Notes: a model not told the origin generated them from the letters alone. 64,000 nt of DNA from Planktosalinus lacus (GCF_014640155.1 NZ_BMGK01000001.1:372001-436000); one strand, 5' to 3'. Positions 8,531 to 17,120 are shown, numbered from the stretch's first letter. Numbers and translations are program-made.

Positions 8531-9256
8531 CTATTCACAATCTTCGTTTACTGCGATTGAAACAACTGCACCTTGGATAATAGACCAAAGTGGACCACCA
8601 AACAAACCTGTTGCAGCACCTACTGCATCAGCTGCGATTACTCCAGAGCTACAAGATATTTTCATTCCAGAGGAACGATTACTCCATAGTTCATTTGATG
8701 CAATTAAAACTTCTCTATAAGTATTTAGCAATTCTGATTCATCACTACTCTGTATACTGTAAGAATCAATTCTTTTTAATTTATTTGAAATTGAATCATC
8801 TTCCAATGTTAGGTTTTTAATAAAATTAGAGAATTCAGTAGTTATATTCTTATTAGCAGAAATTTGCAAAAATGCACTATTGATAATTTGTTCTAATCTT
8901 TGTTGATTTATTGATGTATCGTTATATGCGGCAGTTAAGAAATTATAATCTTTAGTAATTTCAAATCCTGACATTAAACTTGGATAGTTTTCAGTCATCA
9001 AATTAATTACCGACTGCTCAATTTCTTTGACGGTTTTCTTATCGCCATTTCCGTAATTAAGATATAAATTAACTGCTATATTATGATATTCGCCAATCTG
9101 TTGAGCATCTAATTCTTTATTAAAGGATTGTTTAACCTCTATATTTGAATTGTCGATTGAAGAAGTTTTAGACAAATCATCTTTACTGCAAGAGGTAAGT
9201 GAAGTGAAAAATAAAAATAAAATAAAATTGAAAATTAAAAATTTAAAAGTTTTCAT
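8531..9256 (-). CDS. Lipoprotein with helical body and Gly/Ala-rich hydrophobic tail
   Basis: 241 residues. A signal sequence ends in the lipobox LTSC with Cys23, so it should be lipid-anchored. The middle (about 40-195) is predicted to be mostly helical and polar, without a recognised domain. The last 40 residues are strikingly different: after a Cys they contain AADAVGAATGLFGGPLW and end NEDCE, a Gly/Ala-rich hydrophobic stretch flanked by cysteines, reminiscent of bacteriocin-like or pore-forming peptide tails. A -7 element (TAGGTTTG) lies upstream. Function unknown. Confidence 0.7.
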   Translation of the reverse strand: MKTFKFLIFNFILFLFFTSLTSCSKDDLSKTSSIDNSNIEVKQSFNKELDAQQIGEYHNIAVNLYLNYGNGDKKTVKEIEQSVINLMTENYPSLMSGFEITKDYNFLTAAYNDTSINQQRLEQIINSAFLQISANKNITTEFSNFIKNLTLEDDSISNKLKRIDSYSIQSSDESELLNTYREVLIASNELWSNRSSGMKISCSSGVIAADAVGAATGLFGGPLWSIIQGAVVSIAVNEDCE

Positions 9257-9317
9257 AACAAAAAAATTTAAGTTAATAATTAAAAATAATATTTTATGAT
9301 AATATAAAATGGCTGGT

Positions 9318-9325
9318 CAAACCTA
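9318..9325 (-). promoter_or_regulatory. -7 element of the lipoprotein gene (TAGGTTTG)
   Basis: Exact TAnnTTTG match on the minus strand, giving a transcript start near 9312 and a leader of roughly 55 bases. Confidence 0.55.
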
Positions 9326-9421
9326 ATCTAACCTATCTATAATTTTTTCTCTTAATATCAATATAAATACCAAATTAATTATGTGTGTCAAAATGACAGT
9401 AACGAGTTTTTTTAATTTTTG

Positions 9422-10054
9422 CTAACTTATTTGATTTTGGTGTTCTTTTGCCCAAATTAGAAGTGAGTTTGTTTTGGGCTCAATGTTGAGTTTTTGAATG
9501 ATGTTACTTCTGTGCTTTTCAACAGTTCGAGGTGATACAGAAAGCAGTTCAGCAATTTCTTTTGTGGTTTTATCTTTAGAAATATATTTTAATATTTTCC
9601 TTTCTGAAGGAGTAAGGGATTTAATTAAAAGATTTTCAGATGAATCTAAATTGAGCAATTGTTTTATTTTTAAACTAAAATAAGGAACATTATCAAGCAC
9701 CGATGAAATGCAGTTTTCTATTTCTTCAATTGCAAAATCTTTGAGAAGATAGCCAAAGACATTCAATTCTTTTGCCTCAAAATATAAAGAAGCTTCTTTG
9801 TGAAAAGTAATGAGAATGATTTTTGTTCTAGACCTATTATCGTTACATATTTTAGCAACATCAAGACCCGACAAATTGGGCATTTGAATATCTAAAATGG
9901 CAATATCGGGGTTTAAACTTTCGATTAAAGCAAGCGCTTGTTTTCCGTCATTGGCACTACCAATGATGTTGTAGTTTTTTTCAAGAAGAAAATCATTTAA
10001 CCCTTTCAATAAAAGCGGGTGATCATCTGCAGTTATGATTGTTTTATTTTTCAT
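9422..10054 (-). CDS. NarL/LuxR-type response regulator
   Basis: 210 residues with an N-terminal receiver domain and a C-terminal LuxR-type HTH. The receiver has the acidic pair D10-D11, the phospho-acceptor D55 (in ILDIQMPN) and a conserved Thr in LITFHKEA. The HTH (about 145-190) starts LTPSERKILKYI and contains TTKEIAELLSVSPRTVEKH. It probably binds DNA as a dimer once phosphorylated. The start overlaps the end of the histidine-kinase gene by 11 bases, so translation is likely coupled and the kinase is the obvious partner. Targets are not evident. Confidence 0.93.
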   Translation of the reverse strand: MKNKTIITADDHPLLLKGLNDFLLEKNYNIIGSANDGKQALALIESLNPDIAILDIQMPNLSGLDVAKICNDNRSRTKIILITFHKEASLYFEAKELNVFGYLLKDFAIEEIENCISSVLDNVPYFSLKIKQLLNLDSSENLLIKSLTPSERKILKYISKDKTTKEIAELLSVSPRTVEKHRSNIIQKLNIEPKTNSLLIWAKEHQNQIS

Positions 10055-12065
10055 AATAGGGTATGATAAATTCTAACCGGGTTCCTTTGTTTGTTTGTGA
10101 GTCAACTTTCATAACTCCGCTTAAAAAGCGTGTGCGTTCTTTGAGTGTTTTCAATCCAAGACTATTAAAATCTTTATATCTTTCTGAAAAATCAAACCCT
10201 TTACCGTTATCTGTCAACTTAATTTTGATATTGTTTTTTTCTTTTGTTATATCAAATTGAATTGAAGTCGCTTCAGAGTGTTTAATCACATTGTTAAAAC
10301 TCTCCTGAACAATTCTAAAAATATTCACTTCCTGCTGAATATTAAATAAACCGTCAATGGAAGCGATTTCAGAAGTAATAAATAGCTCTGTAGATTCATC
10401 AATTTGATAGATAATGTTTTGAATTGCTTTAGTAATGCCCATTTCCTGTAATTGAAAGGGATGCAGCGCTCTCGATATTGAACGCACTTCCTCAATGGCA
10501 TTTTCTACAAGATTTTTAGTAGAATCATCTTTAATTAAAACAACTTTATTTTTTATAAGAAGTAAGCTTTGCCCAACTCCATCGTGCAAATCTTTTGAAA
10601 CTCTTTTTCTTTCATCCTCTTGAGCAATAAGTAAATCTTGAGTATACTTTTCTTGAAGTTCTTTTTTGTTTTTAAGATCACGTTGATTTTTGTAAAGAAA
10701 TAATAGGATGAAACCAAGTGTGAGGGTAACACCTCCAAAAAGGTATTGTTTTTTTAAGGCATCATTTTTTTCTTCCAGGATGGCAATATTACTTTTCTTT
10801 TCAAAGAGTTCTTTTTCTTTTCGCTCTGTTTCATAAAGGGTTTGATAATATACCAGTGCATTTGTTTTGGTTTGATTGTACAAAGAATCTTTAATGCTTG
10901 AAAATAAATTTAAATGCTCAAAAGCATTTTGATAATCCCCCAATTCAAAATAGATTTCAGACAAAGTTTGGTGAGTGTTAATGGTTTCTTCATCTAGACT
11001 CATTTCATCAAGTAAATCAATTCGTTTTAGTGCATTGACTTTAGCTTCTTCAAGTAAGCCATTTTGATTTTGATACTCAATGAGCGCCATTAAATAAATA
11101 GAATTAGCATAAATATCACTTGAAACTTTGGGAAGGAATTCTTCAGCTCTTTTTAAATAAAAAGATGCATTTTGAAGGTTTTTTGTTATTGAAAAGTGAT
11201 CTGATAATGAACTGTAAATAGCTGTATAATTAAAGGCAGGCTGATTTGTGGAGTCTGCAAAAGTGAGTGCCTTTTCAAGATACTCTAAACGCATTGGGTA
11301 GTTTTTTAATTTTTTATAATCTATGGATTGATTATAATATTGACTTGTCAGGTATTGATGCAGGTTTAATTTCTTCAAATCTTCAATCAATTGCTCCCTT
11401 TGAGTGATTGATTTTTCAAGAAAACCATTCTTGCTGTACATGATTATTTCGCCACTGCGAGCATGAAGCATGTATTCATAATCCTTCTCCTTTTCAAAAT
11501 AATCATAGGCTTTTTTATAATCTTCACTGGCTGCAACAAATTGGCCCAATCCTGAATATGCCTGTCCTCTGAATAAATGGGCGTCTGCTATATAAATCCC
11601 ATCCTTTTCTTTAAATTTTTCTATTGCTAATGTGTAGTCTTCTATAGCCTTTGTGAGATTAAAATTAAAAAATGCTCCACCTCTTTTTAGATAAACCCCT
11701 CCTTTTAAAAAACTATCAGTCAGTTGATCTTCATATTGAATTACACTGTTTAAGATAGTTATTGCCTTTTTGGGATTGTCCTTAATATTGATGAGGGGGT
11801 AACTGAGATTCATGGCTTTTTTTGCCATTTCATCATACATATTGTTTTCTTCAGCAAGTTTGAGGTAGTTTTCAGATTGATTTATAAAATCATCAAAATT
11901 TTTGACTTCCCAATATTTTGTAAGTAAAGAGTCAATTGAATTGAGTTTTAAAGTGATGTTTTGAGTAGTGTCAATTACAGAGAGATACTCCTCCGACTTG
12001 TCTTGTGAAAAAGCAGAAAAAACAAAAAAGAATATTAGAAAGCTGCTAGGTAGGTTTTTTATCAC
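10044..12065 (-). CDS. TPR-containing sensor histidine kinase (HisKA_3 type)
   Basis: 673 residues from a GTG start. A signal peptide is followed by about 350 residues of helical TPR-like repeats predicted to lie outside the inner membrane, a coiled coil (about 400-435), one TM helix (GGVTLTLGFILLFLYK, about 440-458) and a NarX-type kinase core. The phospho-acceptor is H494 in SKDLHDGVGQS. The ATPase domain keeps an N box (VQESFNNVIKHSEA) and the Gly-rich DNGKGFDF. This architecture is common in Bacteroidetes. It pairs with the overlapping LuxR-type regulator. The signal sensed by the TPR region is unknown. Confidence 0.92.
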   Translation of the reverse strand: MIKNLPSSFLIFFFVFSAFSQDKSEEYLSVIDTTQNITLKLNSIDSLLTKYWEVKNFDDFINQSENYLKLAEENNMYDEMAKKAMNLSYPLINIKDNPKKAITILNSVIQYEDQLTDSFLKGGVYLKRGGAFFNFNLTKAIEDYTLAIEKFKEKDGIYIADAHLFRGQAYSGLGQFVAASEDYKKAYDYFEKEKDYEYMLHARSGEIIMYSKNGFLEKSITQREQLIEDLKKLNLHQYLTSQYYNQSIDYKKLKNYPMRLEYLEKALTFADSTNQPAFNYTAIYSSLSDHFSITKNLQNASFYLKRAEEFLPKVSSDIYANSIYLMALIEYQNQNGLLEEAKVNALKRIDLLDEMSLDEETINTHQTLSEIYFELGDYQNAFEHLNLFSSIKDSLYNQTKTNALVYYQTLYETERKEKELFEKKSNIAILEEKNDALKKQYLFGGVTLTLGFILLFLYKNQRDLKNKKELQEKYTQDLLIAQEDERKRVSKDLHDGVGQSLLLIKNKVVLIKDDSTKNLVENAIEEVRSISRALHPFQLQEMGITKAIQNIIYQIDESTELFITSEIASIDGLFNIQQEVNIFRIVQESFNNVIKHSEATSIQFDITKEKNNIKIKLTDNGKGFDFSERYKDFNSLGLKTLKERTRFLSGVMKVDSQTNKGTRLEFIIPYYEK

Positions 12066-12082
12066 TGGTAGCTTTTTTGTTT

Positions 12083-12090
12083 TAAAGATA
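12083..12090 (-). promoter_or_regulatory. Probable -7 element of the kinase-regulator operon (TATCTTTA)
   Basis: One mismatch to TAnnTTTG on the minus strand, 18 bases before the GTG start; a leader of about 12 bases is implied. Confidence 0.45.
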
Positions 12091-12113
12091 CAAAATTCAA
12101 TATCCTGACAAAG

Positions 12114-12533
12114 TTAAGTTTTTAAATACAAACAATTTCTGCCATAATCAATTACAGCTCTTGATTTTTTTAAAACATCTGCCCCAATAATTCCATTAAC
12201 AGCATCTGCATTGGCTGTTTGAAGCGCTTCATTTACATGTTGCAAATCAAAGACCACAAAATCTGCTTTCTTTTGTCTCCAATCGCCAATATCAAGCGTA
12301 TATCCTTCGGCAATTTGAGTAAACATGTTTGTGGCCCCGGCTCCTGCAGCTTTTACTTCGCTTTCTGCAACATCCAAATTAAAATGGGCGATACTATCAC
12401 TGCCAATACAACTGTTTGAAGCGCCGGTATCTAAAATAAAATTCCCTTTTACTCCATTTACTTTCGCCTTTAATTCAAAATGGTTTGAATTGATTTTTTT
12501 TAAAGAAACCCGCTGAAAGTTCTTAGATTCCAT
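12114..12533 (-). CDS. Retropepsin-like aspartic protease domain protein
   Basis: 139 residues from the ATG at 12533. The hallmark FILDTGASNSCIG (about residues 34-46) is the active-site D-T-G of retroviral-type aspartic proteases. A later NGIIGADVLKKSRAVIDY corresponds to the hydrophobic ILG-D-L segment of the fold. As a single-lobe protein it would need to dimerise. A TTG further upstream keeps the frame open, but that TTG lies inside the -7 promoter element TATCTTTG, so it cannot be the start. No signal peptide, so it is probably cytoplasmic. Natural substrate unknown. Confidence 0.8.
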   Translation of the reverse strand: MESKNFQRVSLKKINSNHFELKAKVNGVKGNFILDTGASNSCIGSDSIAHFNLDVAESEVKAAGAGATNMFTQIAEGYTLDIGDWRQKKADFVVFDLQHVNEALQTANADAVNGIIGADVLKKSRAVIDYGRNCLYLKT

Positions 12534-12572
12534 AAATTTTCTTAGACTGCTCACTTCTATAATCTTTTTTCG

Positions 12573-12580
12573 CAAAGATA
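12573..12580 (-). promoter_or_regulatory. -7 element of the retropepsin-like gene (TATCTTTG)
   Basis: Exact TAnnTTTG match, minus strand, 16 bases from the divergent tatD element. It rules out the upstream TTG start and implies a leader of about 34 bases to the ATG at 12533. Confidence 0.65.
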
Positions 12581-12596
12581 ACTTAAGAAAATCAAT

Positions 12597-12604
12597 TAGA
12601 TTTG
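12597..12604 (+). promoter_or_regulatory. -7 element of tatD (TAGATTTG), apparently giving a leaderless mRNA
   Basis: Exact TAnnTTTG match whose final G is only 5 bases before the tatD ATG (12610). The expected transcript start coincides with the start codon. Confidence 0.6.
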
Positions 12605-12609
12605 CATTT

Positions 12610-13377
12610 ATGATTTTAACTGATACCCATACACATCTTTACAGTGATCAATTTATTGAAGACCAACCGCAGATGATGCAAAGAGCATTGGATGCAGGCG
12701 TCAAACGTTTTTTTATTCCTGCAATTGATTCAAACTACACACAAGCGATGTATCAGTTGGAAAAAAAGTATCCCCAGGCTGTGTTTTTGATGATGGGGTT
12801 GCACCCCACATCGGTCAAAGAGAATTATGAGGAAGAACTCAACTTTGTAGAAAATCAATTTGAAGAACGCGATTTTTATGCTGTGGGCGAAATTGGAATA
12901 GACCTGTACTGGGACACTTCAACTTTAGAAATCCAAAAAACAGCTTTTAAAAGGCAAATTCAACTTGCTAAAAAAAAGAAACTACCCATAGTGATTCATT
13001 GCAGAGAGGCCTTTGATGAAATATTTGAAGTGCTTGAAAGTGAAAAAGATGAAAGTTTATACGGGATTTTTCATTGTTTTACTGGAACTTATGAGCAAGC
13101 CCAAAAAGCGTTGTCATACAATATGAAATTGGGGATTGGAGGTGTGGTGACATTTAAAAACGGAAAAATTGACCAATTTTTAAATCAAATTCCTATCAAA
13201 GAAATTGTATTGGAAACCGATGCACCCTATCTGGCTCCGGCACCCTTTCGCGGTAAGCGCAACGAAAGTAGCTACCTTCTGAATGTGGCAGAAAAAGTGG
13301 CAACAATTTATGGTATCTCAATTGAAGAAGTAGCCAAAATAACAACCCAAAATTCAAAAGAAATATTTGGAGTTTAA
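12610..13377 (+). CDS. tatD: TatD-family metal-dependent hydrolase (DNase)
   Basis: 255 residues, full family length. TatD proteins are TIM-barrel hydrolases with DNase activity. The metal-binding residues are in place: DTHTHLY at residues 4-10, E in VGEIGIDLYWD (about 93-103), H in IVIHCREAFDE, H in FHCFTGT and D in LETDAPYLAP. The conserved N terminus MILTDTHTH fixes the ATG at 12610, with no room for a longer or shorter start. The promoter element ends 5 bases upstream, suggesting a leaderless mRNA. The asparaginase gene follows after 23 bases and is probably in the same operon. Confidence 0.95.
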   Translation: MILTDTHTHLYSDQFIEDQPQMMQRALDAGVKRFFIPAIDSNYTQAMYQLEKKYPQAVFLMMGLHPTSVKENYEEELNFVENQFEERDFYAVGEIGIDLYWDTSTLEIQKTAFKRQIQLAKKKKLPIVIHCREAFDEIFEVLESEKDESLYGIFHCFTGTYEQAQKALSYNMKLGIGGVVTFKNGKIDQFLNQIPIKEIVLETDAPYLAPAPFRGKRNESSYLLNVAEKVATIYGISIEEVAKITTQNSKEIFGV

Positions 13378-13400
13378 CTCCAGAAAAGCACATTTGACTA

Positions 13401-14429
13401 ATGAGAAAAAAACCAAACATACTTCTTATTTATACCGGTGGAACGATTGGAATGATCAAAGATTTTGAATCGGGGGCATTAAAAAACTTTAATTTTGATG
13501 AACTTCTGGCACACATTCCCGAATTGAAATTACTTGATTGCAACATTAAAACCCTCAGTTTTGAAAACCCGATTGACAGCTCAAATATGCATCCCAAATA
13601 TTGGGTACAGTTAGCAAAAATTATTCAGGAAAATTATGAGGCTACAGATGGTTTTGTAGTGTTGCACGGAAGTGATACCATGTCTTATACTGCCTCAGCA
13701 CTAAGTTTTATGCTGGAAAACCTTTCAAAACCGGTAATCTTTACCGGTTCACAACTACCCATTGGCGATTTTAGAACTGATGCCAAAGAAAACTTAATTA
13801 CCAGCATTCAAATAGCAAGCTTACTCGAAAAAGAAAAACCTGTAGTCACTGAAGTGGGATTGTATTTTGAATATAAATTATACCGCGCAAACAGAACTAC
13901 TAAAATCAATGCCGAGCACTTTGAGGCATTTGCTTCTTTAAATTATCCTCCTTTAATTGAAAGTGGGGTGCATCTCTCTGTTAGAGAAGAAAAACTGTTT
14001 AGACTTTCCAAAAGAAAAAAGCTGCAAATACATTTTGATCTGGAAACTGATGTGATGCTCATTAAATTGTTTCCGGGTATTTCAGAAACCATCCTTAAAA
14101 ACATGTTGAGTCAGCCTGTTTTGAAAGGGGTGGTAATAGAGACCTATGGTGCAGGAAATGCAACAGACGAACCATGGTTTTTAGACATTATTGAAGCAAC
14201 TATTAACAGAGGAATTCCTGTAATTAATGTCACACAATGTTCGGGTGGGAGTGTAGCAATGGGGCAATATGAAACCAGTGTGAAATTGCAAAAATTAGGA
14301 GTAATTTCAGGTAAAGACATAACCACAGAAGCTGCAATAACAAAATTAATGTACCTCCTGGGTCAGCAAATTTCCTCTAAAGTCTTCAAAACCATATTTG
14401 AAACTTCTTTGAGAGGAGAAATGATGTAA
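13401..14429 (+). CDS. ansA: Type I (cytoplasmic) L-asparaginase
   Basis: 342 residues, hydrolysing L-asparagine to aspartate and ammonia. Catalytic motifs are present: YTGGTIGM with the first active Thr (about residues 12-19), LHGSDTMSYTASA with the second Thr-Asp pair, and the Lys in RTDAKENL. No signal peptide, so it is the cytoplasmic type. It follows tatD by 23 bases. Some type I asparaginases are allosteric; that cannot be judged here. The tRNA-Ser gene lies 93 bases downstream. Confidence 0.94.
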   Translation: MRKKPNILLIYTGGTIGMIKDFESGALKNFNFDELLAHIPELKLLDCNIKTLSFENPIDSSNMHPKYWVQLAKIIQENYEATDGFVVLHGSDTMSYTASALSFMLENLSKPVIFTGSQLPIGDFRTDAKENLITSIQIASLLEKEKPVVTEVGLYFEYKLYRANRTTKINAEHFEAFASLNYPPLIESGVHLSVREEKLFRLSKRKKLQIHFDLETDVMLIKLFPGISETILKNMLSQPVLKGVVIETYGAGNATDEPWFLDIIEATINRGIPVINVTQCSGGSVAMGQYETSVKLQKLGVISGKDITTEAAITKLMYLLGQQISSKVFKTIFETSLRGEMM

Positions 14430-14522
14430 ATTTAACCAACTAAAATTTTACTAAGTAAGATTTTTTTTGTTATTTGGCACGCTGTTAAAACGTTCAACCA
14501 TATCGGTGTTGTTAGAATGAAT

Positions 14523-14610
14523 AGAGAGGTGGCCGAGTGGTCGAAGGCGCACGCCTGGAAAGTGTGTATACGCCAAAAGCGTATCGAGGGTTCGAATCCC
14601 TTCCTCTCTG
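14523..14610 (+). tRNA. tRNA-Ser (anticodon GGA)
   Basis: 88 bases folding as a class II tRNA. The acceptor stem AGAGAGG (14523-14529) pairs with CCTCTCT (14603-14609), with discriminator G at 14610. The anticodon stem is CACGC/GTGTG and the anticodon GGA lies at 14557-14559. There is a long variable arm (TATACGC / GCGTATC) and a T loop GGTTCGAATCC. The 3' CCA is not encoded. It lies between asparaginase and the ExbB cluster. Confidence 0.96.
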
Positions 14611-14646
14611 CAAAATATTAAATTGTATTTTAAATAATAATTTTTA

Positions 14647-14654
14647 TATCTTTA
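14647..14654 (+). promoter_or_regulatory. Probable -7 element of the ExbB cluster (TATCTTTA)
   Basis: One mismatch to TAnnTTTG, 39 bases before the exbB ATG and just after tRNA-Ser. Confidence 0.45.
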
Positions 14655-14692
14655 AACCCTTAACTAAAAATCAAACTTTTAAGACGATAGCA

Positions 14693-15493
14693 ATGAAAAG
14701 ATTATTTTCTATTTTAGCAGTTGCAGCATTAGTGCTAACTGTATCAGTTAATGCAAATGCATACAATGAAACTCAGGCTTACCCTGAAGATATTCAAACA
14801 ATCACAACGACAACCACTGTGGTGTCACTTCAGGATGAAATGCCCGAAGCTGAAGAAAGCTTAGGTTTTCATCAAGAATTAAAAAAGCGTTTTATTGAGG
14901 GTGGTCCCGGCTTTATGGGGATTGTATTATTGTGTTTAATTCTTGGTTTGGCCATTGCTATTGAAAGAATTATATACCTAAACCTTTCTACAACAAATAC
15001 AAAAAAATTAGCTCAGGAGGTTGAAGATGCACTTCAAAGTGGAGGTGTTGAGGCTGCAAAAGAAGTGTGTAGAAATACTAAAGGTCCTGTGGCTTCTATT
15101 TACTACCAAGGTCTTGACAGAGCCAATGAAAGCGTCGACGCTGCTGAAAAAGCGGTAGTTGCTTATGGTGGTGTTCAAATGGGGCAATTGGAGAAAAACG
15201 TTTCTTGGATTTCATTGTTTATCGCTCTTGCACCAATGCTTGGTTTCATGGGTACTGTAATCGGTATGATTATTGCCTTTGATAAAATTGAAGCAGCCGG
15301 AGATATGCAACCATCACTTGTTGCAGGTGGTATTAAAGTAGCACTTTTAACGACCGTATTTGGTCTTATTGTAGCAATTATTCTTCAAATATTTTACAAC
15401 TATATCATTGCTAAAATTGATAGAATTGTGAACGATATGGAAGATGCTTCTATCACTTTGATTGATATCTTAGTGGCACACAAAAACAAATAA
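14693..15493 (+). CDS. exbB: MotA/TolQ/ExbB proton-channel family protein
   Basis: 266 residues from the ATG at 14693. The open frame continues upstream through the tRNA gene, so that extension is not real. An N-terminal signal-like helix (MKRLFSILAVAALVLTVS) is followed by a cleavable-looking ANAYNE region. The ExbB core then shows a TM near residues 80-98, a cytoplasmic loop and two TM helices including APMLGFMGTVIGMIIAFDKI and LLTTVFGLIVAIILQIFYNY. With ExbD it forms the proton-driven motor that energises TonB. It heads a four-gene cluster. The extra N-terminal segment is usual in Bacteroidetes homologues. Confidence 0.93.
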   Translation: MKRLFSILAVAALVLTVSVNANAYNETQAYPEDIQTITTTTTVVSLQDEMPEAEESLGFHQELKKRFIEGGPGFMGIVLLCLILGLAIAIERIIYLNLSTTNTKKLAQEVEDALQSGGVEAAKEVCRNTKGPVASIYYQGLDRANESVDAAEKAVVAYGGVQMGQLEKNVSWISLFIALAPMLGFMGTVIGMIIAFDKIEAAGDMQPSLVAGGIKVALLTTVFGLIVAIILQIFYNYIIAKIDRIVNDMEDASITLIDILVAHKNK

Positions 15494-15519
15494 AAATACT
15501 AATACCATAATACGATACT

Positions 15520-15933
15520 ATGGCTTTACATAAAATTTTAAGAATTGTGGTTTTGATTTTATCTCTTATTGGGATAGCATTACTTGCTACTATTCTCACA
15601 GGAAGTGAAAACTACATTTCACTATATATGAATATCGCTTATGCTGTTTTGGCAATAGCTGTGTTGTTTACTGTGTTGTTTTCATTCACACAATTATTCA
15701 CACATAAAGATGCATTAAAGAAAACACTGATATCTGTAGTTTTATTTGTTTTGGTTATTGTGATTTCTTACTTCCTTTCTGAAGGGGTTGAAGTAACAAA
15801 AGACGGTGTACAAATAGTCTCTGAAAGAGGATCAAAATGGGTAGGAACAGGTTTGAGAACTTTTTACTTCCTGGCAATAATTGCAATAGGATTGATGATT
15901 TTCTCAGGTATTCAAAAATTAATTAAAAACTAA
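15520..15933 (+). CDS. Four-helix membrane protein of the ExbB-ExbD cluster, unknown
   Basis: 137 residues with four hydrophobic helices (about 8-26, 34-54, 68-86 and 113-130) joined by short loops. There is one periplasmic-looking polar segment between helices 3 and 4 (EGVEVTKDGVQIVSERGSK). No enzymatic motif. It sits 26 bases after exbB and 2 bases before the first exbD, so it belongs to the operon, and a role as an accessory subunit of the motor is a reasonable guess from position only. I do not recognise a named family. Confidence 0.72.
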   Translation: MALHKILRIVVLILSLIGIALLATILTGSENYISLYMNIAYAVLAIAVLFTVLFSFTQLFTHKDALKKTLISVVLFVLVIVISYFLSEGVEVTKDGVQIVSERGSKWVGTGLRTFYFLAIIAIGLMIFSGIQKLIKN

Positions 15934-15935
15934 TT

Positions 15936-16547
15936 ATGGCTAAACGATCAGCACCGGAAGTGAATGCGGGTTCGATGGCAGATATTGCCTTCTTGCTGCT
16001 TATCTTCTTCTTGGTTACAACAACCATCGAGACAGATAGTGGTATTAGCCGAAGACTTCCGCCTATAGATGATAATCAGGATATCCCCGATATCAGAAAG
16101 AAAAATATCTTTATTGTTCTTGTAAACAAAGATGATCAATTGCTGGTTAATGACGACCCTGCTGAATTGAAAGATTTAAGACAACAAGCAATTGAATTTT
16201 TGGATAACGGTGGAGGTGTTGGTGATGAGGCTTGTGACTATTGCCAAGGACCCAAAGATCCATCTTCATCAGACAACCCTGATAAAGCAGTGATTTCATT
16301 GCAAAATGACCGTCTTACAAGCTACAAAATGTATATCGCAGTCCAGAATGAATTGGTGGCGGCATACAATGATTTGAGAGATAGAGAAGCGCAGCGTTTG
16401 TATGGTCAAACTTACAGGGAAATGGAAAAAAACAAAGCTGACCCCAATTGGAGAGGAGATAAGGAAAAGCTGGACCAACAATTAAGTGTACTTAAAGCAA
16501 TGTATCCTCAAAAACTTTCTGAGGCAGAACCCAAAAGAAGAGATTAA
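15936..16547 (+). CDS. exbD: ExbD/TolR-family biopolymer transport protein (first copy)
   Basis: 203 residues with a short cytoplasmic N terminus, one TM helix carrying the essential aspartate (SMADIAFLLLIFFLVTTTIE, D17) and a periplasmic domain. The periplasmic part is longer than in E. coli ExbD (about 140) and includes an acidic C-rich stretch GDEACDYCQGPKDPSS. Two ExbD paralogues in a row are typical of Bacteroidetes TonB systems. It starts 2 bases after the upstream membrane protein and is followed by the second exbD after 17 bases. Confidence 0.92.
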   Translation: MAKRSAPEVNAGSMADIAFLLLIFFLVTTTIETDSGISRRLPPIDDNQDIPDIRKKNIFIVLVNKDDQLLVNDDPAELKDLRQQAIEFLDNGGGVGDEACDYCQGPKDPSSSDNPDKAVISLQNDRLTSYKMYIAVQNELVAAYNDLRDREAQRLYGQTYREMEKNKADPNWRGDKEKLDQQLSVLKAMYPQKLSEAEPKRRD

Positions 16548-16564
16548 TATATCAAATAAAGACT

Positions 16565-17047
16565 ATGTCTAAGTTTAAGAAAAAAACAGGTGGTGGAACA
16601 CCGGGAATATCAACAGCATCTTTACCTGATATTGTATTCATGTTATTATTCTTTTTTATGGTGGTAACGGTTTTAAGACAAACCACACCATTGATTGAAA
16701 ATGTATTGCCAACAGCAGATGAAGTTGAAAAACTGGATAAAAAAGATTTAGTAATGTACATCTATGCCGGGAAACCCTTGCCAAGATATCAAGGACAATA
16801 TGGTACAGAAGCCAGAATACAATTGAATGACAAATTTGCCAATGTTAATGATGTGCAAGCCTTTATTCAAGCAGAAAGAGAAAGCAAGAGAGAAGAACTG
16901 GTTCCCTTTTTAACTACATCACTCAAAGTAGATGGAGAAACCAATATGGGACTTGTTTCTGATATCAAGCAAGAACTGCGTCAAGTAAATGCTCTTAAAA
17001 TTAATTACACCACAAGAGATGGTGATGCAGCTTCAAACCTTGAATAA
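16565..17047 (+). CDS. exbD: ExbD/TolR-family biopolymer transport protein (second copy)
   Basis: 160 residues. The single TM contains the conserved Asp in LPDIVFMLLFFFMVVTVLRQ (about residues 20-40). A C-terminal periplasmic domain ends in a Val/Asn segment (ELRQVNALKINYTTRD) that fits the ExbD fold. The N-terminal tail is basic and Gly-rich (KFKKKTGGGTPG). This is the last gene of the cluster, followed by a long perfect terminator. Probably works as a heteromer with the first ExbD and ExbB. Confidence 0.92.
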   Translation: MSKFKKKTGGGTPGISTASLPDIVFMLLFFFMVVTVLRQTTPLIENVLPTADEVEKLDKKDLVMYIYAGKPLPRYQGQYGTEARIQLNDKFANVNDVQAFIQAERESKREELVPFLTTSLKVDGETNMGLVSDIKQELRQVNALKINYTTRDGDAASNLE

Positions 17048-17071
17048 TAAACTTAAAAGTTTTAACTATTT

Positions 17072-17106
17072 AAAACGCCTTGATTAAATTAATCAAGGCG
17101 TTTTTT
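17072..17106 (+). terminator. Intrinsic terminator after the ExbB/ExbD cluster
   Basis: Stem CGCCTTGATT pairing with AATCAAGGCG (up to 12 bp) and six T after it. Confidence 0.9.
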
Positions 17107-17120
17107 CTTAGTAAAAATAG

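Noticed and set aside
14537-14692. Upstream extension of the exbB frame
   Set aside because: It runs through the tRNA-Ser gene; a signal-like ATG at 14693 with a promoter element in between is the real start.
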